Shown here in pieces: positions 33,730 through 42,829 of a stretch of 64,000 nucleotides of DNA (the first letter of the stretch is position 1; each line of letters starts with the position of its first letter). The notes under the pieces were generated by a model. The model did not search any database and had not been told where the DNA came from. It saw nothing but the letters and a program-made list of their open reading frames with translations. This DNA is from Candidatus Denitrolinea symbiosum (GTDB lineage: Bacteria > Chloroflexota > Anaerolineae > Anaerolineales > Villigracilaceae): contig BLAA01000001.1 in NCBI GenBank assembly GCA_017312345.1, positions 1,736,001-1,800,000 on the forward strand. Reading direction: 5' to 3'. A program made the translations under genes and the position numbers.

Positions 33730-34374
33730 CCGATAGCCCACGCCGCGGATGGTCTTGAGGAAGCGGGGATTGTTCGGGTCAATTTCGATGGCGCGGCGCA
33801 GCCAGGAGATGTGCACGTCGAGCGTGCGCGTGTCGCCCGTATAGTTCGTATCCCAGACGCGTTTGAAAAGCGATTCGCGCTCCACGACCTCGCCGTGATG
33901 GTCGAGCAGGATGCGCAGGAGTTTGATGAGGCGCGGGGTGAGTTTGCTGCTCTTGCTCAGGCATTTGACGCGGCGGTGTTCCACATCGAGGCGGATGGGG
34001 CCGACATGAATGACGTTCTTTCCGTCGCTGGGCAAAAGCGGTTTGATGCGGTTGACGAGTTTCTGCGCGGTGAAGGGCAGGGACAGCACGGCGTCGGCGG
34101 CGTCCTTGTCCACTTCCGCGCCGTTGGCGACGATGAGGATGATGGGGAGTTTGGCGTCTCTTTCGTTCAGCGACTGGCAGATGCGCACGCCGCTGCTTCG
34201 CAGCGAGGCGGCGTTGACCACCGCCAGGTGCGGCGCGATCTTGTCGAGCCGTTTGGCCGCTTCGCCGCCGCTCTGAACGATCACAACTTCAAATCCCTTC
34301 TTCTGCAGGTCGGGCGCAAAAGAAGGGACCTCGGTGTGTCGGCCTTCGATCAGGAGGATTTTGGCGTCTTTCAT
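33718..34374 (-). CDS. OmpR-type winged-helix response regulator with degenerate receiver
   Basis: The 218-residue protein has an N-terminal receiver-like domain (AKILLIEGRHTEVPSF..) and a C-terminal winged helix (LTPRLIKLLRILLDHHGEVVERESL, TLDVHISWLRRAIE, TIRGVGYRL). At the phospho-acceptor position it reads AVVNAAS; Asn stands where Asp is expected, so phosphorylation is doubtful. No histidine kinase lies nearby. I take MKDAKILLIE (34374) as the start because a TATAAT box (34452-34457, minus strand) overlaps the longer reading. Confidence 0.8.
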   Translation of the reverse strand: MKDAKILLIEGRHTEVPSFAPDLQKKGFEVVIVQSGGEAAKRLDKIAPHLAVVNAASLRSSGVRICQSLNERDAKLPIILIVANGAEVDKDAADAVLSLPFTAQKLVNRIKPLLPSDGKNVIHVGPIRLDVEHRRVKCLSKSSKLTPRLIKLLRILLDHHGEVVERESLFKRVWDTNYTGDTRTLDVHISWLRRAIEIDPNNPRFLKTIRGVGYRLDV

Positions 34375-34531
34375 TTCGCTGTACGGGATAATTCCAATGA
34401 TTGATGTTTTTGCCGCATGGCGGCGGTTTTCTTTAACATTGCCAGTTGCATTATACACCAATTCTTAACAAAACGTTTTTCATCCGTTGGTACTGTAGCG
34501 CAAGTCTCAGGCTTGCGCTGCAAAATTGTGT

Positions 34532-34562
34532 AAAAAGCCTCGCGCTATCAAACTCGCGAGGC
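34532..34562 (-). terminator. ahcY terminator
   Basis: GCCTCGCG (34537-34544) and CGCGAGGC (34555-34562) form an 8-bp stem with a 10-nt loop; on the minus strand it is followed by TTTTTA. Another hairpin (GCGCAAG/CTTGCGC, 34499-34519) lies beyond it. Confidence 0.75.
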
Positions 34563-34567
34563 CTTTC

Positions 34568-34594
34568 ATTGATCACTGAACGCTGATCGCTGAT

Positions 34595-34595
<1 letters not shown>
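34568..34595. repeat. Heptad run across the ahcY stop codon
   Basis: Four 7-mers (ATTGATC, ACTGAAC, GCTGATC, GCTGATT) abut the TAA of ahcY (complement of 34595-34597). Confidence 0.75.
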
Positions 34596-35920
<1,325 letters not shown>

Positions 35921-35948
<28 letters not shown>

Positions 35949-36886
35949 AATTTTCCGCCATCGTCAAAATGCTCGCGGAAGCGTTCGACAAATTCTTTTC
36001 GGGTGTACGAGTGCGCCTGCGGGCCGCGCTGTTCGAGACAGTAGACCGCCGCCAGCGAACCGATCTCGCCGCACAACTTCCAGTCGAAACCGTGGGCGTA
36101 GCCGGTCAGGAATCCGCCGCGGAACGCGTCGCCCACGCCGGTCGGGTCCACGATCTCGCGCTCGGGGACGGCAGCGATGAAGATGTCGTCCCCGTTGACG
36201 TAGAGATTGGCGCCGTCCTTGCCGCGCGTGATCACGATGACTTTGACGTGCCGGAGCATCTGCCGCAAGTCCCAGCCTGTCTTTTTGGAGATCAATCCAA
36301 ACTCGTAGTCGTTGCAGAAGAGGAAGTGCGCGCCTTCCATGTCGCGCGCCAGTTCGTCGCCTTCGAGACGCAGCGCCTGCTGGCTGGGATCGTAGAGATA
36401 TTTGATCCCCAGTTCGCGGCACTCGGCGGGAAATTTCATCATGGCATCGGGCGCGCTCGGCGAGACGACTACCAGGTCGGGCATTTGCTTCAACGCTTTG
36501 ATGGATTGGCGGGCGGCGTCGCCCATCGCGCCGGGGTAGAACGAGGCGATCTGGGCCGAGGCCTGGTCGGTCGTCGCGAAGAACGAGGCGGTGAACTGCC
36601 CGGGGACGACCTCCATCAGCGCGGTGTCCACGCCTTTGGATTCGAGCCAGGCGCGGTAGTCGCCGAAGTCCTCGCCCACGGTCGCCATCACGCGCGGACG
36701 CTGCCCGAGCAGCGCCATCGTGTACGCGATGTTGGGCGCGATCCCGCCGCGCTGTTTGGACATGGAATCGACGAGGAATGAAAGGCTGATCGAAGCCAGC
36801 CGCTCGGGCAGGATCTGTTCCTTGAACAGGCCGGGGAAGGTCATCAAATAATCGTAGGCTACAGAGCCGGTGAGAAGGATGTCCAT
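35921..36886 (-). CDS. PfkB-family carbohydrate kinase, probable adenosine kinase
   Basis: The 321-residue ribokinase-fold protein has DPTGVGDAFRGGFLTGYA (PfkB signature 2, with the catalytic Asp) and GGIAPNIAYTMALLG near the N-terminus. ITRGKDGANLY is the usual strand. Its position upstream of ahcY suggests adenosine is the substrate, giving AMP. Start at 36886 has GGAG 7 nt upstream. The C-terminal residues QLLENGE and the stop are encoded by a heptad array. Confidence 0.85.
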
Positions 36887-37005
36887 CAATGTCTCCGCAC
36901 AAAAAGACGCCCTCGGTGGAGAGCGCCGTATCAAGCGGGCGGGAGTTTATCACGGAGAAGATGGAATGTAAAGGAATCTGCGCGCCGTTTTTCGCGCGCT
37001 GTGGA

Positions 37006-37018
37006 TATAATCCGCCCA
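37006..37018 (+). promoter_or_regulatory. TATAAT -10 box directly before the GT4 gene
   Basis: TATAAT (37006-37011) lies 7 nt before the ATG at 37019, leaving no space for a ribosome-binding site. A leaderless transcript is likely. No clear -35 was found. Confidence 0.55.
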
Positions 37019-38182
37019 ATGGCCCGCGTTCTCTATTCCGCGTTCGACGTTGTCCCCAGCCCGAAGGGCGCCTCTACGCACATCCTCCATAACCTGCGCG
37101 GACTGGTGGAAAGCGGACACGAAGTCCGCCTCATCACGCCCTCCGACGGGATCTTGCCGCTCGACGATTCGCTCGAAGGCGCGCGGGTCACGCGCGTCGC
37201 GCAGGACATGACGCAGAATTTCCTGGCGCGCGCCGCGGACTTTGGTCGGGCGGTGACGCGTCACGCGGCGCTCTCGCCCGCCTACGACGTTGTCCATTAT
37301 CGTTCGGTCTGGTGCGGACTTCCGCTCGCGCAGGCGCGCCGCGAGCGCGGCTACAAAACGCTTTTCGAAGTGAACGGACTTCCCTCCGTCGAACTGAAAT
37401 ATCACTATCCGACCATCGAACCCGAACTGTTGGCGAAGATCAAGGAGCAGGAGATCGCCACCCTTCATCTTTCGGACGCCATCGTCTGCCCCTCGCGCGT
37501 GACGCGCGACTACATCGCCTCGCTCGGACTCGACCCCAAGCGGGTGACGGTCGTCCCGAACGGAGTCAGTCCCTCGGACTTTTCCCCGACGCCGCTCCCC
37601 GCGCGTGGGGGCCGCGTCCCAACTCTCCTCTACATCGGCACCCTCGCCGATTGGCAGGGATTGGACGTGTTGATCAAAGCCCTGCCGAAGATTTTGGACA
37701 AGCGCGAGGTCCGACTCCAGATCGTCGGGCGCGGGCGTTCGCGCCAGCGGAAATTGCTCGCCAAATACATCCGCAAATTGGGGATCGAATCGAATGTGAT
37801 CGTCCAGCCTGCCGTCCCGCACCACGAAGTCCCCGCGCTGGTCGCCGCGGCTGACATCTGCGTCGCGCCGCTGGGACTCAACGACCGCAACGTGACGCAG
37901 GGCGCCTGTCCGATCAAGGTGTTGGAATATATGGCGGCGGGACGTCCCCTGTTGGCGTCGAACATGCCGATCGTGCGCGAACTCGTCCGCGAGGACGTGG
38001 ACGCGCTGCTGTTTTCCCCGAACGATCCCGAAGACCTGGCGCGGCAGGCGCTGACGCTGCTGGACGATTTCGAGTTGTCGAAGCGGCTGTCCGACTCCGC
38101 TGCTGAGCGCGCGCGGACGAAGTTCACCTGGCACGAGTCGCAGAAGAAACTGGCGAAGGTTTACGAGAAGTTGCTGGCTTGA
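37019..38182 (+). CDS. Glycosyltransferase family 4
   Basis: The 387-residue GT-B enzyme has the N-terminal donor/acceptor domain (ARVLYSAFDVVPSPKGASTH, DVVHYRSVW) and the C-terminal GT4 domain with LLYIGTLADWQGLDVLIKAL, RNVTQGACPIKVLEYMAAGRPLLASN and E-x7-E-type residues. It probably transfers an NDP-sugar to a lipid, polysaccharide or protein. It is monocistronic, next to fdhD (convergent). Acceptor unknown. Confidence 0.88.
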   Translation: MARVLYSAFDVVPSPKGASTHILHNLRGLVESGHEVRLITPSDGILPLDDSLEGARVTRVAQDMTQNFLARAADFGRAVTRHAALSPAYDVVHYRSVWCGLPLAQARRERGYKTLFEVNGLPSVELKYHYPTIEPELLAKIKEQEIATLHLSDAIVCPSRVTRDYIASLGLDPKRVTVVPNGVSPSDFSPTPLPARGGRVPTLLYIGTLADWQGLDVLIKALPKILDKREVRLQIVGRGRSRQRKLLAKYIRKLGIESNVIVQPAVPHHEVPALVAAADICVAPLGLNDRNVTQGACPIKVLEYMAAGRPLLASNMPIVRELVREDVDALLFSPNDPEDLARQALTLLDDFELSKRLSDSAAERARTKFTWHESQKKLAKVYEKLLA

Positions 38183-38195
38183 GAGGTTGAGACAG

Positions 38196-38990
38196 TCACT
38201 TTGCTGGTTGTTCGTCCGCGGCCATGATCCTTTCGGGATGCGCGTACAGGTTGAACCGATTCCTGCGCGCGTAGCCGATCAGCGTGACCCCCCATTTTTC
38301 CGCCAACTCAATGGAAAGCGACGAAGGCGAGGTGCGCGAGACGATGATCTTCGCGCCCAGCCGCGCGGCCTTTTGCAGCATCTCCGAACTGATGCGTCCC
38401 GTCGTGACCAAAATGCGGCGTTCGGGCCAGAGTCCCTGCATCAGGCACAGGCCCGCGATCTTGTCGAGGGTGTTGTGGCGGCCGATGTCCTCGGCGGAGA
38501 GCAGGACGCGCTCGCCGTCGGTCAGCACGGAGGTGTGGACTCCGCCCGTCTCGCGGTAGAGATCCTGCGCCTCGAACAGCATCTCGACGAGGCGGTTGAT
38601 CTGGCTGGCGGGGAGGACGAAGCCGTTCGACGGCGCGGCCGGCCGAGGGTCCGCGAAAGAATCGACGGCGGTCTGTCCGCCCGTGCAGCCCGAAGTGCGC
38701 GTCCACTTGGTGGGCTTGTCCGCCGCGTGCGTCAACCAGACGTCCACATTGTCGCCGTGTTCGCAGACGCGCACGTCGGAGACTTCGTCCATCGATTCGA
38801 TCACGCCTTCGTTGAAGAGGAAGCCGACTGCCATCGCTTCGAGCAGGACGGAGGTGCACATGAACGACACCCAGACTTCGCCGTTGACGGTGAGCGAGAC
38901 GGGCGTCTCGACGATGACGCTGGCGTGGACGGGTTTGAATTCGGTCGAGTCGATTTGAAAGTATTGAATGGGTTTGCGTGGTTCCAGCAT
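38196..38990 (-). CDS. fdhD: Formate dehydrogenase accessory sulfurtransferase FdhD
   Basis: The 264-residue protein transfers sulfur from IscS to the molybdenum cofactor of formate dehydrogenase. Motifs include VETPVSLTVNG, GFLFNEGVIES, the region RTSGCTGGQ (Cys102), SAEDIGRHNTLDKIAG and TTGRISSEMLQKAARLG. Most FdhD proteins have a CxxC with two cysteines at that place; here one Cys is visible. The ATG at 38990 gives the conserved start. No formate dehydrogenase gene is in the window. Together with moaE/moaD it implies molybdoenzymes. Confidence 0.9.
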   Translation of the reverse strand: MLEPRKPIQYFQIDSTEFKPVHASVIVETPVSLTVNGEVWVSFMCTSVLLEAMAVGFLFNEGVIESMDEVSDVRVCEHGDNVDVWLTHAADKPTKWTRTSGCTGGQTAVDSFADPRPAAPSNGFVLPASQINRLVEMLFEAQDLYRETGGVHTSVLTDGERVLLSAEDIGRHNTLDKIAGLCLMQGLWPERRILVTTGRISSEMLQKAARLGAKIIVSRTSPSSLSIELAEKWGVTLIGYARRNRFNLYAHPERIMAADEQPAK

Positions 38991-39008
38991 GATGCACCTG
39001 TAAATGCG

Positions 39009-39098
39009 GTACACGGATTTCACGGATACGAAAGATTTACACGGATTTTTTAAAGGCTTTATCCGTGAATGTCCGTAAAATCTGCGTAATCCGTGTAC
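39009..39098. repeat. GTACACGGATT-type inverted repeat between fdhD and the YHS gene
   Basis: Two 38-nt arms (39009-39046 and 39061-39098) both begin or end with GTACACGGATT, pair with mismatches, and leave a 14-nt loop. This is the best-preserved member of the family. Confidence 0.85.
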
Positions 39099-39106
39099 GG
39101 AAGATT

Positions 39107-39322
39107 TTACTCTTCTTTTCTGCAATTCTTCTTGTGCGCGGCGACGAAACGATCGGGGTCGGACAGGAACGCGCCGAGACAGGAATCGGTGCAGAGATAA
39201 ATGCGGCGGCCGCGGTATTCGGCCTGGGGAAAATAATCGGGGTCTGCGCGGAAGACGCGTCCGCAAATGGCGACGAAGGAGTCGCGCTTTTTCTGTTCGG
39301 CGGTGGTCTTGAGATCGGACAT
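39107..39322 (-). CDS. Small YHS/TRASH-like metal-binding protein
   Basis: The 71-residue protein has Cys20 (AICGRVF) and Cys44/Cys48 (YLCTDSCLGAFLSDPDRFV). These fit the YHS/TRASH pattern of a metal-binding treble-clef (YxxYxFCS-like) fold. It lies upstream of fdhD on the same strand, separated by the inverted repeat, so it may be in the same transcript. Function in metal transfer or sensing is an inference. Confidence 0.7.
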   Translation of the reverse strand: MSDLKTTAEQKKRDSFVAICGRVFRADPDYFPQAEYRGRRIYLCTDSCLGAFLSDPDRFVAAHKKNCRKEE

Positions 39323-39397
39323 GGTTTGGATTCTAATCGGTTTTCCGCAGATTGACCGAGTAACGATAGCGGCTAAACTGCTGGTCTAAATTGGAAT

Positions 39398-39439
39398 CCC
39401 GAAGTTCTACTTCGGGAAAGCCGCAAGTAGAACTTGCGG
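39398..39439. repeat. Two AAGT-AGA-ACTT family palindromes
   Basis: CCCGAAGT-TCT-ACTTCGGG at 39398-39416 and CCGCAAGT-AGA-ACTTGCGG at 39421-39439. They are the same family as those around pcm. Flanking GGAATCC is also shared. Confidence 0.85.
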
Positions 39440-39518
39440 AATCCCTTTTATTTTCATCAGAACCTTTGAGTCTTGACGGCTTGGCGTCAAAAACCAGGCA
39501 AGTATCCGCTCCCGCGCA

Positions 39519-39546
39519 ACCTTCAATCTTCGACCTTCAATCTTCC
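39519..39546. repeat. Heptanucleotide array at the cytochrome-b5-like gene 3' end
   Basis: Four 7-mers (ACCTTCA, ATCTTCG, ACCTTCA, ATCTTCC) encode the final GRLKVED and the stop of the minus-strand gene. Confidence 0.88.
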
Positions 39547-39780
39547 AACGATTTTCACGCAATCATGCAGGAACACTTCTTCCTTGTGCGGCGCGTCGGG
39601 GAGTTCGCTGGTCAGGTCTTGCGCGGGGAAGTGGAGATTCTCGTGCAGGTCGCCGCGCCACTTTGGGCAATCGGTCACGTCGTAGACGAGGCCGCGATGC
39701 GCGATCCACTTGCGGGTCCCGCGCTCGCCGTTGTTGCGGCGGAGTTCGGTCAGGGCGATGATGCGGTCGGGGATGTCCAT
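39523..39780 (-). CDS. Cytochrome b5-like heme-binding domain protein
   Basis: The 85-residue protein is one cytochrome b5 domain: LTELRRNNGERGTRKWIAHRGLVYDVTD (in pieces), HENLHFPAQDLTSEL and APHKEEVF. His46 or His50 together with His65 are the likely heme ligands. The ATG at 39780 gives the start; upstream codons are not conserved. The last seven residues and the TGA are from a heptad array (39519-39546). It is near the YHS and fdhD genes, which may point to redox or sensing roles. Confidence 0.75.
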   Translation of the reverse strand: MDIPDRIIALTELRRNNGERGTRKWIAHRGLVYDVTDCPKWRGDLHENLHFPAQDLTSELPDAPHKEEVFLHDCVKIVGRLKVED

Positions 39781-39848
39781 GACGAAATTATAACCGCAGG
39801 GACATGGCTTATAATTGCCGCATCCCACCAAGTGAATATCGAGGAAAT

Positions 39849-40610
39849 ATGAGAACTCCATTCGTTGCTGGAAACTGGAAAATGAACAAGACCGTCGCCG
39901 AGGCGCGCGACCTGGTCTTCAAGATGGCCGTCGAACTGCGCGAGATCGGCGGCGTGGAAAAAGTCCTCTGCCCGCCGTTCCCCTCGCTGGTGGCCGTCTC
40001 CGCGCTGCTGGCTGGGACCGACATCGGTCTCGGCGCGCAGAACATGCACTGGGAAGCCAAAGGCGCGTTCACGGGCGAAGTGGCGCCGAACATGGTGAAG
40101 GAATTTTGCAACTATGTCATCATCGGACATTCCGAGCGGCGCGCCTACTTCGGCGAGACGGACGAATCGGTGAACAGGAAAGTCCGCGCCGCGCAAGCCG
40201 CCGACCTGACTCCCATCGTCTGCGTCGGCGAGACGCTCGAACAGTACGAGTCGAATCGCACCTCGGAAGTGGTCGCGCGCCAGATCCGCGAGGGCCTCGC
40301 CGGGACGGACCCCGCGCTCGCCTCCCGACTCGTCGTCGCCTACGAACCCGTCTGGGCCATCGGGACGGGACGCGCCTCGACGCGCGAAAACGCCGAGGGC
40401 GTGGTGCGCGGCGTCATCCGTCCCGCGCTGACCGAACTCTTCGGCGCCGACGCGGCCCAGGCGATCCGCGTCCTCTACGGCGGGTCGGTCACCGCGGCGA
40501 ACGCAGCCGAGTTCTTCGCCAGCCCCGAAATTGACGGCGCGCTGGTCGGCGGCGCGTCGCTCAAACAGGACGAGTTCGTCGCCATTGCCAAAGCCGCGCG
40601 CGCTTCGTAG
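39849..40610 (+). CDS. tpiA: Triosephosphate isomerase
   Basis: The 253-residue TIM-barrel enzyme interconverts dihydroxyacetone phosphate and glyceraldehyde-3-phosphate. Signatures are AGNWKMN, IIGHSERRAYFGE (catalytic His), VAYEPVWAIGTGRAS (catalytic Glu) and YGGSV. The start ATG at 39849 has GAGG four bases before it; a TATAAT at 39810-39815 is the likely -10. Eno is at 46.2 kb, but no other glycolytic gene is adjacent. Confidence 0.97.
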   Translation: MRTPFVAGNWKMNKTVAEARDLVFKMAVELREIGGVEKVLCPPFPSLVAVSALLAGTDIGLGAQNMHWEAKGAFTGEVAPNMVKEFCNYVIIGHSERRAYFGETDESVNRKVRAAQAADLTPIVCVGETLEQYESNRTSEVVARQIREGLAGTDPALASRLVVAYEPVWAIGTGRASTRENAEGVVRGVIRPALTELFGADAAQAIRVLYGGSVTAANAAEFFASPEIDGALVGGASLKQDEFVAIAKAARAS

Positions 40611-40684
40611 ACTTTGCCCGATTAGTATTTCGATTTTTTGGCTGTGATATACTGAAATCGAGGCGATTACGAAAGGTGACGACG

Positions 40685-40972
40685 ATGGCCGACATAGCTC
40701 TTTATCCTCTCCCCAGATTGCGAAACCTGCCCGATTCGCTCCCTCTGGATAAAGCGGTTCGGATCGAACTTGTGGAAGGCGTGCCTGTTTTTAAGGCATC
40801 CCAAACCATCCAGGATCGAATTGAAGAATTATTGCGTAAACAACGCGAAGCCAGATTGAAAGCTGGCGAAGAAACCGAACTGGACAGGTATGAAGAAATG
40901 GACGATTACCTGAGTTTCGTGAATCGCGTTGTGCGGAATCTGATGCAGTCAGAAAAACACGGGAGCGCTTAA
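40685..40972 (+). CDS. Small conserved protein upstream of an HNH endonuclease
   Basis: The 95-residue protein is rich in Leu, Glu and Arg, with a predicted long helix (residues 45-65). It has no domain I can name. The upstream GAAAGGTG is a ribosome-binding site for the ATG at 40685. The TAA overlaps the HNH gene start (TAATG). The pairing suggests an antitoxin-like or regulatory partner; this is an inference. TATACT at 40648-40653 may be its -10 box. Confidence 0.65.
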   Translation: MADIALYPLPRLRNLPDSLPLDKAVRIELVEGVPVFKASQTIQDRIEELLRKQREARLKAGEETELDRYEEMDDYLSFVNRVVRNLMQSEKHGSA

Positions 40973-41429
40973 TGGCGCTTGGGGGCAAAATTCGATCGGC
41001 GACCCGGCAGGCTGTGCGCCAACGTGCGGCGGAGTTGTGCGAATATTGCCACACTTCCGAGCGCTGGCAATATGTGCCGTTCACAATTGACCATGTGATC
41101 CCGCTTCCAAAGGCGGAACAGACGGTTTGGAAAACCTCGCTCTTTCCTGCTTTCATTGCAACCGTAAGAAGGGAAGCCGAACAAAGGCAATGGACCCTGT
41201 TACCGCGGAAGAGGTGTTCCTTTACAACCCTCGAAACGACGATTGGCAGGCTCATTTCATTTGGTCGAGCGATGGGCTTCGGATTGTCGGCACAACTGCA
41301 ATCGGACGGGCAACAGTGGCGGCATTGGACTTGAATCGTGAGCGGATTCTCAACATTCGCTCGGCAGATCGCTCGGTCGGCCGCCATCCTCCTGTCCAGG
41401 ACCCATTGCAAAAAGAACAGCGTACCTGA
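40972..41429 (+). pseudogene. HNH endonuclease, frameshifted
   Basis: Two frames carry one HNH nuclease of about 152 residues: the first has CEYC (Cys23, Cys26) and FTIDHVIPL; the second continues GGTDGLENLALSCFHCNRKKG (in pieces), and DLNRERILNIRSADR. The shift falls near 41103-41106, where CTTCC replaces an expected CTTTCC-like run. A one-base deletion explains it. It may be a pseudogene or a sequencing error. It starts in overlap with the 95-residue gene. Confidence 0.75.
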
Positions 41430-41442
41430 ATACTGTCCGCTC

Positions 41443-42192
41443 ATGTTCTCCGGCCTCGTCTGGTTTCTCCTTACATTAGCGCCGCTGGTTTTCCTCCAGC
41501 GGCTTTTGCACCGTGAGATTCAGGCGGTCTTCCTCATCGTCACGCGCCACCCAGGTTTGACGATCGGTCTCTTCTCGATGCTGTTTTTCCCTGGCGTGCT
41601 GCTGCACGAACTGAGTCATTTCCTGATGGCGAAACTGCTCGGCGTGCGGACGGGCGGATTCTCCCTCCTGCCGCAGGTCCTTCCCGACGGGCGACTCCTG
41701 CTCGGCTATGTGGAGACCCAGCGCACGGACGTGGTCCGCGATTCGCTCATCGGAGTCGCGCCCCTCGTCGCGGGCGGATTCTTCATCGCCTACGCGTCCA
41801 TCTATAAATTGGATTTGCTCCTGCTCTGGCAGATCCTTCAAAGCGGACAGACGGCTCTTTTCCTCGAAGCGTTGCGCGTCCTGCCTGCCGTCAAGGATTT
41901 TCCGCTCTGGTTCTATCTCACCTTCGCGGTCAGCAGTACCATGCTTCCCTCCGCTTCGGACCGCCACGCCTGGACTCCGCTCGCGACGTGGGTGGCTGGC
42001 ATCCTGGCGCTGGCCCTGCTGGCGGGCGCGGGCCCGTGGATGCTCGCCGCCGTCGCGCCGCCGCTGAACGATTTCCTGCGATCGGCCGCCATGTTGTTCG
42101 GACTGAGCGCGGCGGTCCACGCCATCCTTCTCCTGCCGACGTTCCTCGTCCACAAATTTGTGGCGCGGGCGTTCAAGGTGGACGTTAACTGA
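41443..42192 (+). CDS. Polytopic membrane protein with M50-type HExxH motif
   Basis: The 249-residue protein has 5-6 TM helices. The second or third carries HELSHF (His55, Glu56, His59) in GVLLHELSHFLMAKLLGVRTGG, the zinc motif of site-2-protease-like M50 proteins. It probably is a membrane metalloprotease or relative. The start at 41443 is inferred from the hydrophobic N-terminus. It follows the broken HNH gene by 13 nt. Confidence 0.7.
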   Translation: MFSGLVWFLLTLAPLVFLQRLLHREIQAVFLIVTRHPGLTIGLFSMLFFPGVLLHELSHFLMAKLLGVRTGGFSLLPQVLPDGRLLLGYVETQRTDVVRDSLIGVAPLVAGGFFIAYASIYKLDLLLLWQILQSGQTALFLEALRVLPAVKDFPLWFYLTFAVSSTMLPSASDRHAWTPLATWVAGILALALLAGAGPWMLAAVAPPLNDFLRSAAMLFGLSAAVHAILLLPTFLVHKFVARAFKVDVN

Positions 42193-42245
42193 CGGCGCGA
42201 ACCGTCCACGAATGCGGCCGCGAATTCGTGGAGACGACCGTCAAC

Positions 42246-42509
42246 TCATCCGAAAAAATTTCGATATTCGTCGTGATCGCCGATCCAATACCACGTCACG
42301 GTATCGTTTTCCATGATCCCTACGGCGCGGATTCCGATTGTGATTCGTACCGACCAGATTTTTTCTTCCGTGTTGATGCATTTGAAATGCAGCGATGGAT
42401 GAAAAGGATTTTCCGCCCAAAGTTTAAAAATTTTCCTGGCGCGCTCGTGGACTGATTTATCCAGCCGTTCATATTTTTCCCAAAAAGACGGCAGGGTACG
42501 AGATTTCAT
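42246..42509 (-). CDS. RelE/ParE-family toxin
   Basis: The 87-residue basic protein fits the RelE/ParE fold: FWEKYERLDKSVHERARKIFKLW, LHFKCI, WSVRITIGIRAVG and the C-terminal WYWIGDHDEYRNFF. Its start overlaps the antitoxin stop by ATGA. The order antitoxin-toxin on the minus strand is standard for type II modules. Target (ribosome-dependent mRNA or gyrase) cannot be told. Confidence 0.85.
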   Translation of the reverse strand: MKSRTLPSFWEKYERLDKSVHERARKIFKLWAENPFHPSLHFKCINTEEKIWSVRITIGIRAVGIMENDTVTWYWIGDHDEYRNFFG

Positions 42510-42736
42510 AGCCGATCAAAATCCATTGGCTCGGCTTTATTTTCGGCGATTTGCTTGCGGGCTTCCCGCGCGGATTCATAAAGTCCCATTTGCGAGCGGG
42601 CAAAGTCTTCGTTCCAGCGGGCTTCATCTTCCAACTCGGCCAGCCACCTCTGCAAATATTCAGCCGCCTGTGATTGGATCTCCTCTGGCTGGAATTCCAG
42701 CATTTTGACAATGGTTTCGATTGCGGGAGTTGCCAT
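42506..42736 (-). CDS. Antitoxin partner of the RelE-type toxin
   Basis: The 76-residue acidic protein has long helices (EIQSQAAEYLQRWLAELEDEARW) and ends in ENKAEPMDFDRL, like antitoxins of RelE-type pairs. It has AAGGAG upstream of the ATG at 42736 and a TATACT box (42764-42769, minus strand). No DNA-binding motif was recognised. Confidence 0.75.
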   Translation of the reverse strand: MATPAIETIVKMLEFQPEEIQSQAAEYLQRWLAELEDEARWNEDFARSQMGLYESAREARKQIAENKAEPMDFDRL

Positions 42737-42829
42737 AAAAATCTCCTTGTCAATTCCGCTTTAAGTATAGCATGAAAGAACGAGAGGGGTTTTCGCCTTC
42801 CAAGTTGTCTTATAATCTGAAAACACGCA

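Noticed and set aside
34499..34523. Hairpin GCGCAAG..CTTGCGC as member of the AAGT-AGA-ACTT family
   Set aside because: The loop is 7 nt and lacks the constant AGA/TCT core, so I left it out of the family.
42246..42736. Toxin-antitoxin pair as part of a larger defence island
   Set aside because: Neighbours are a glycosyltransferase and a membrane protein; apart from the HNH pair no defence gene is near, so there is no support for an island.
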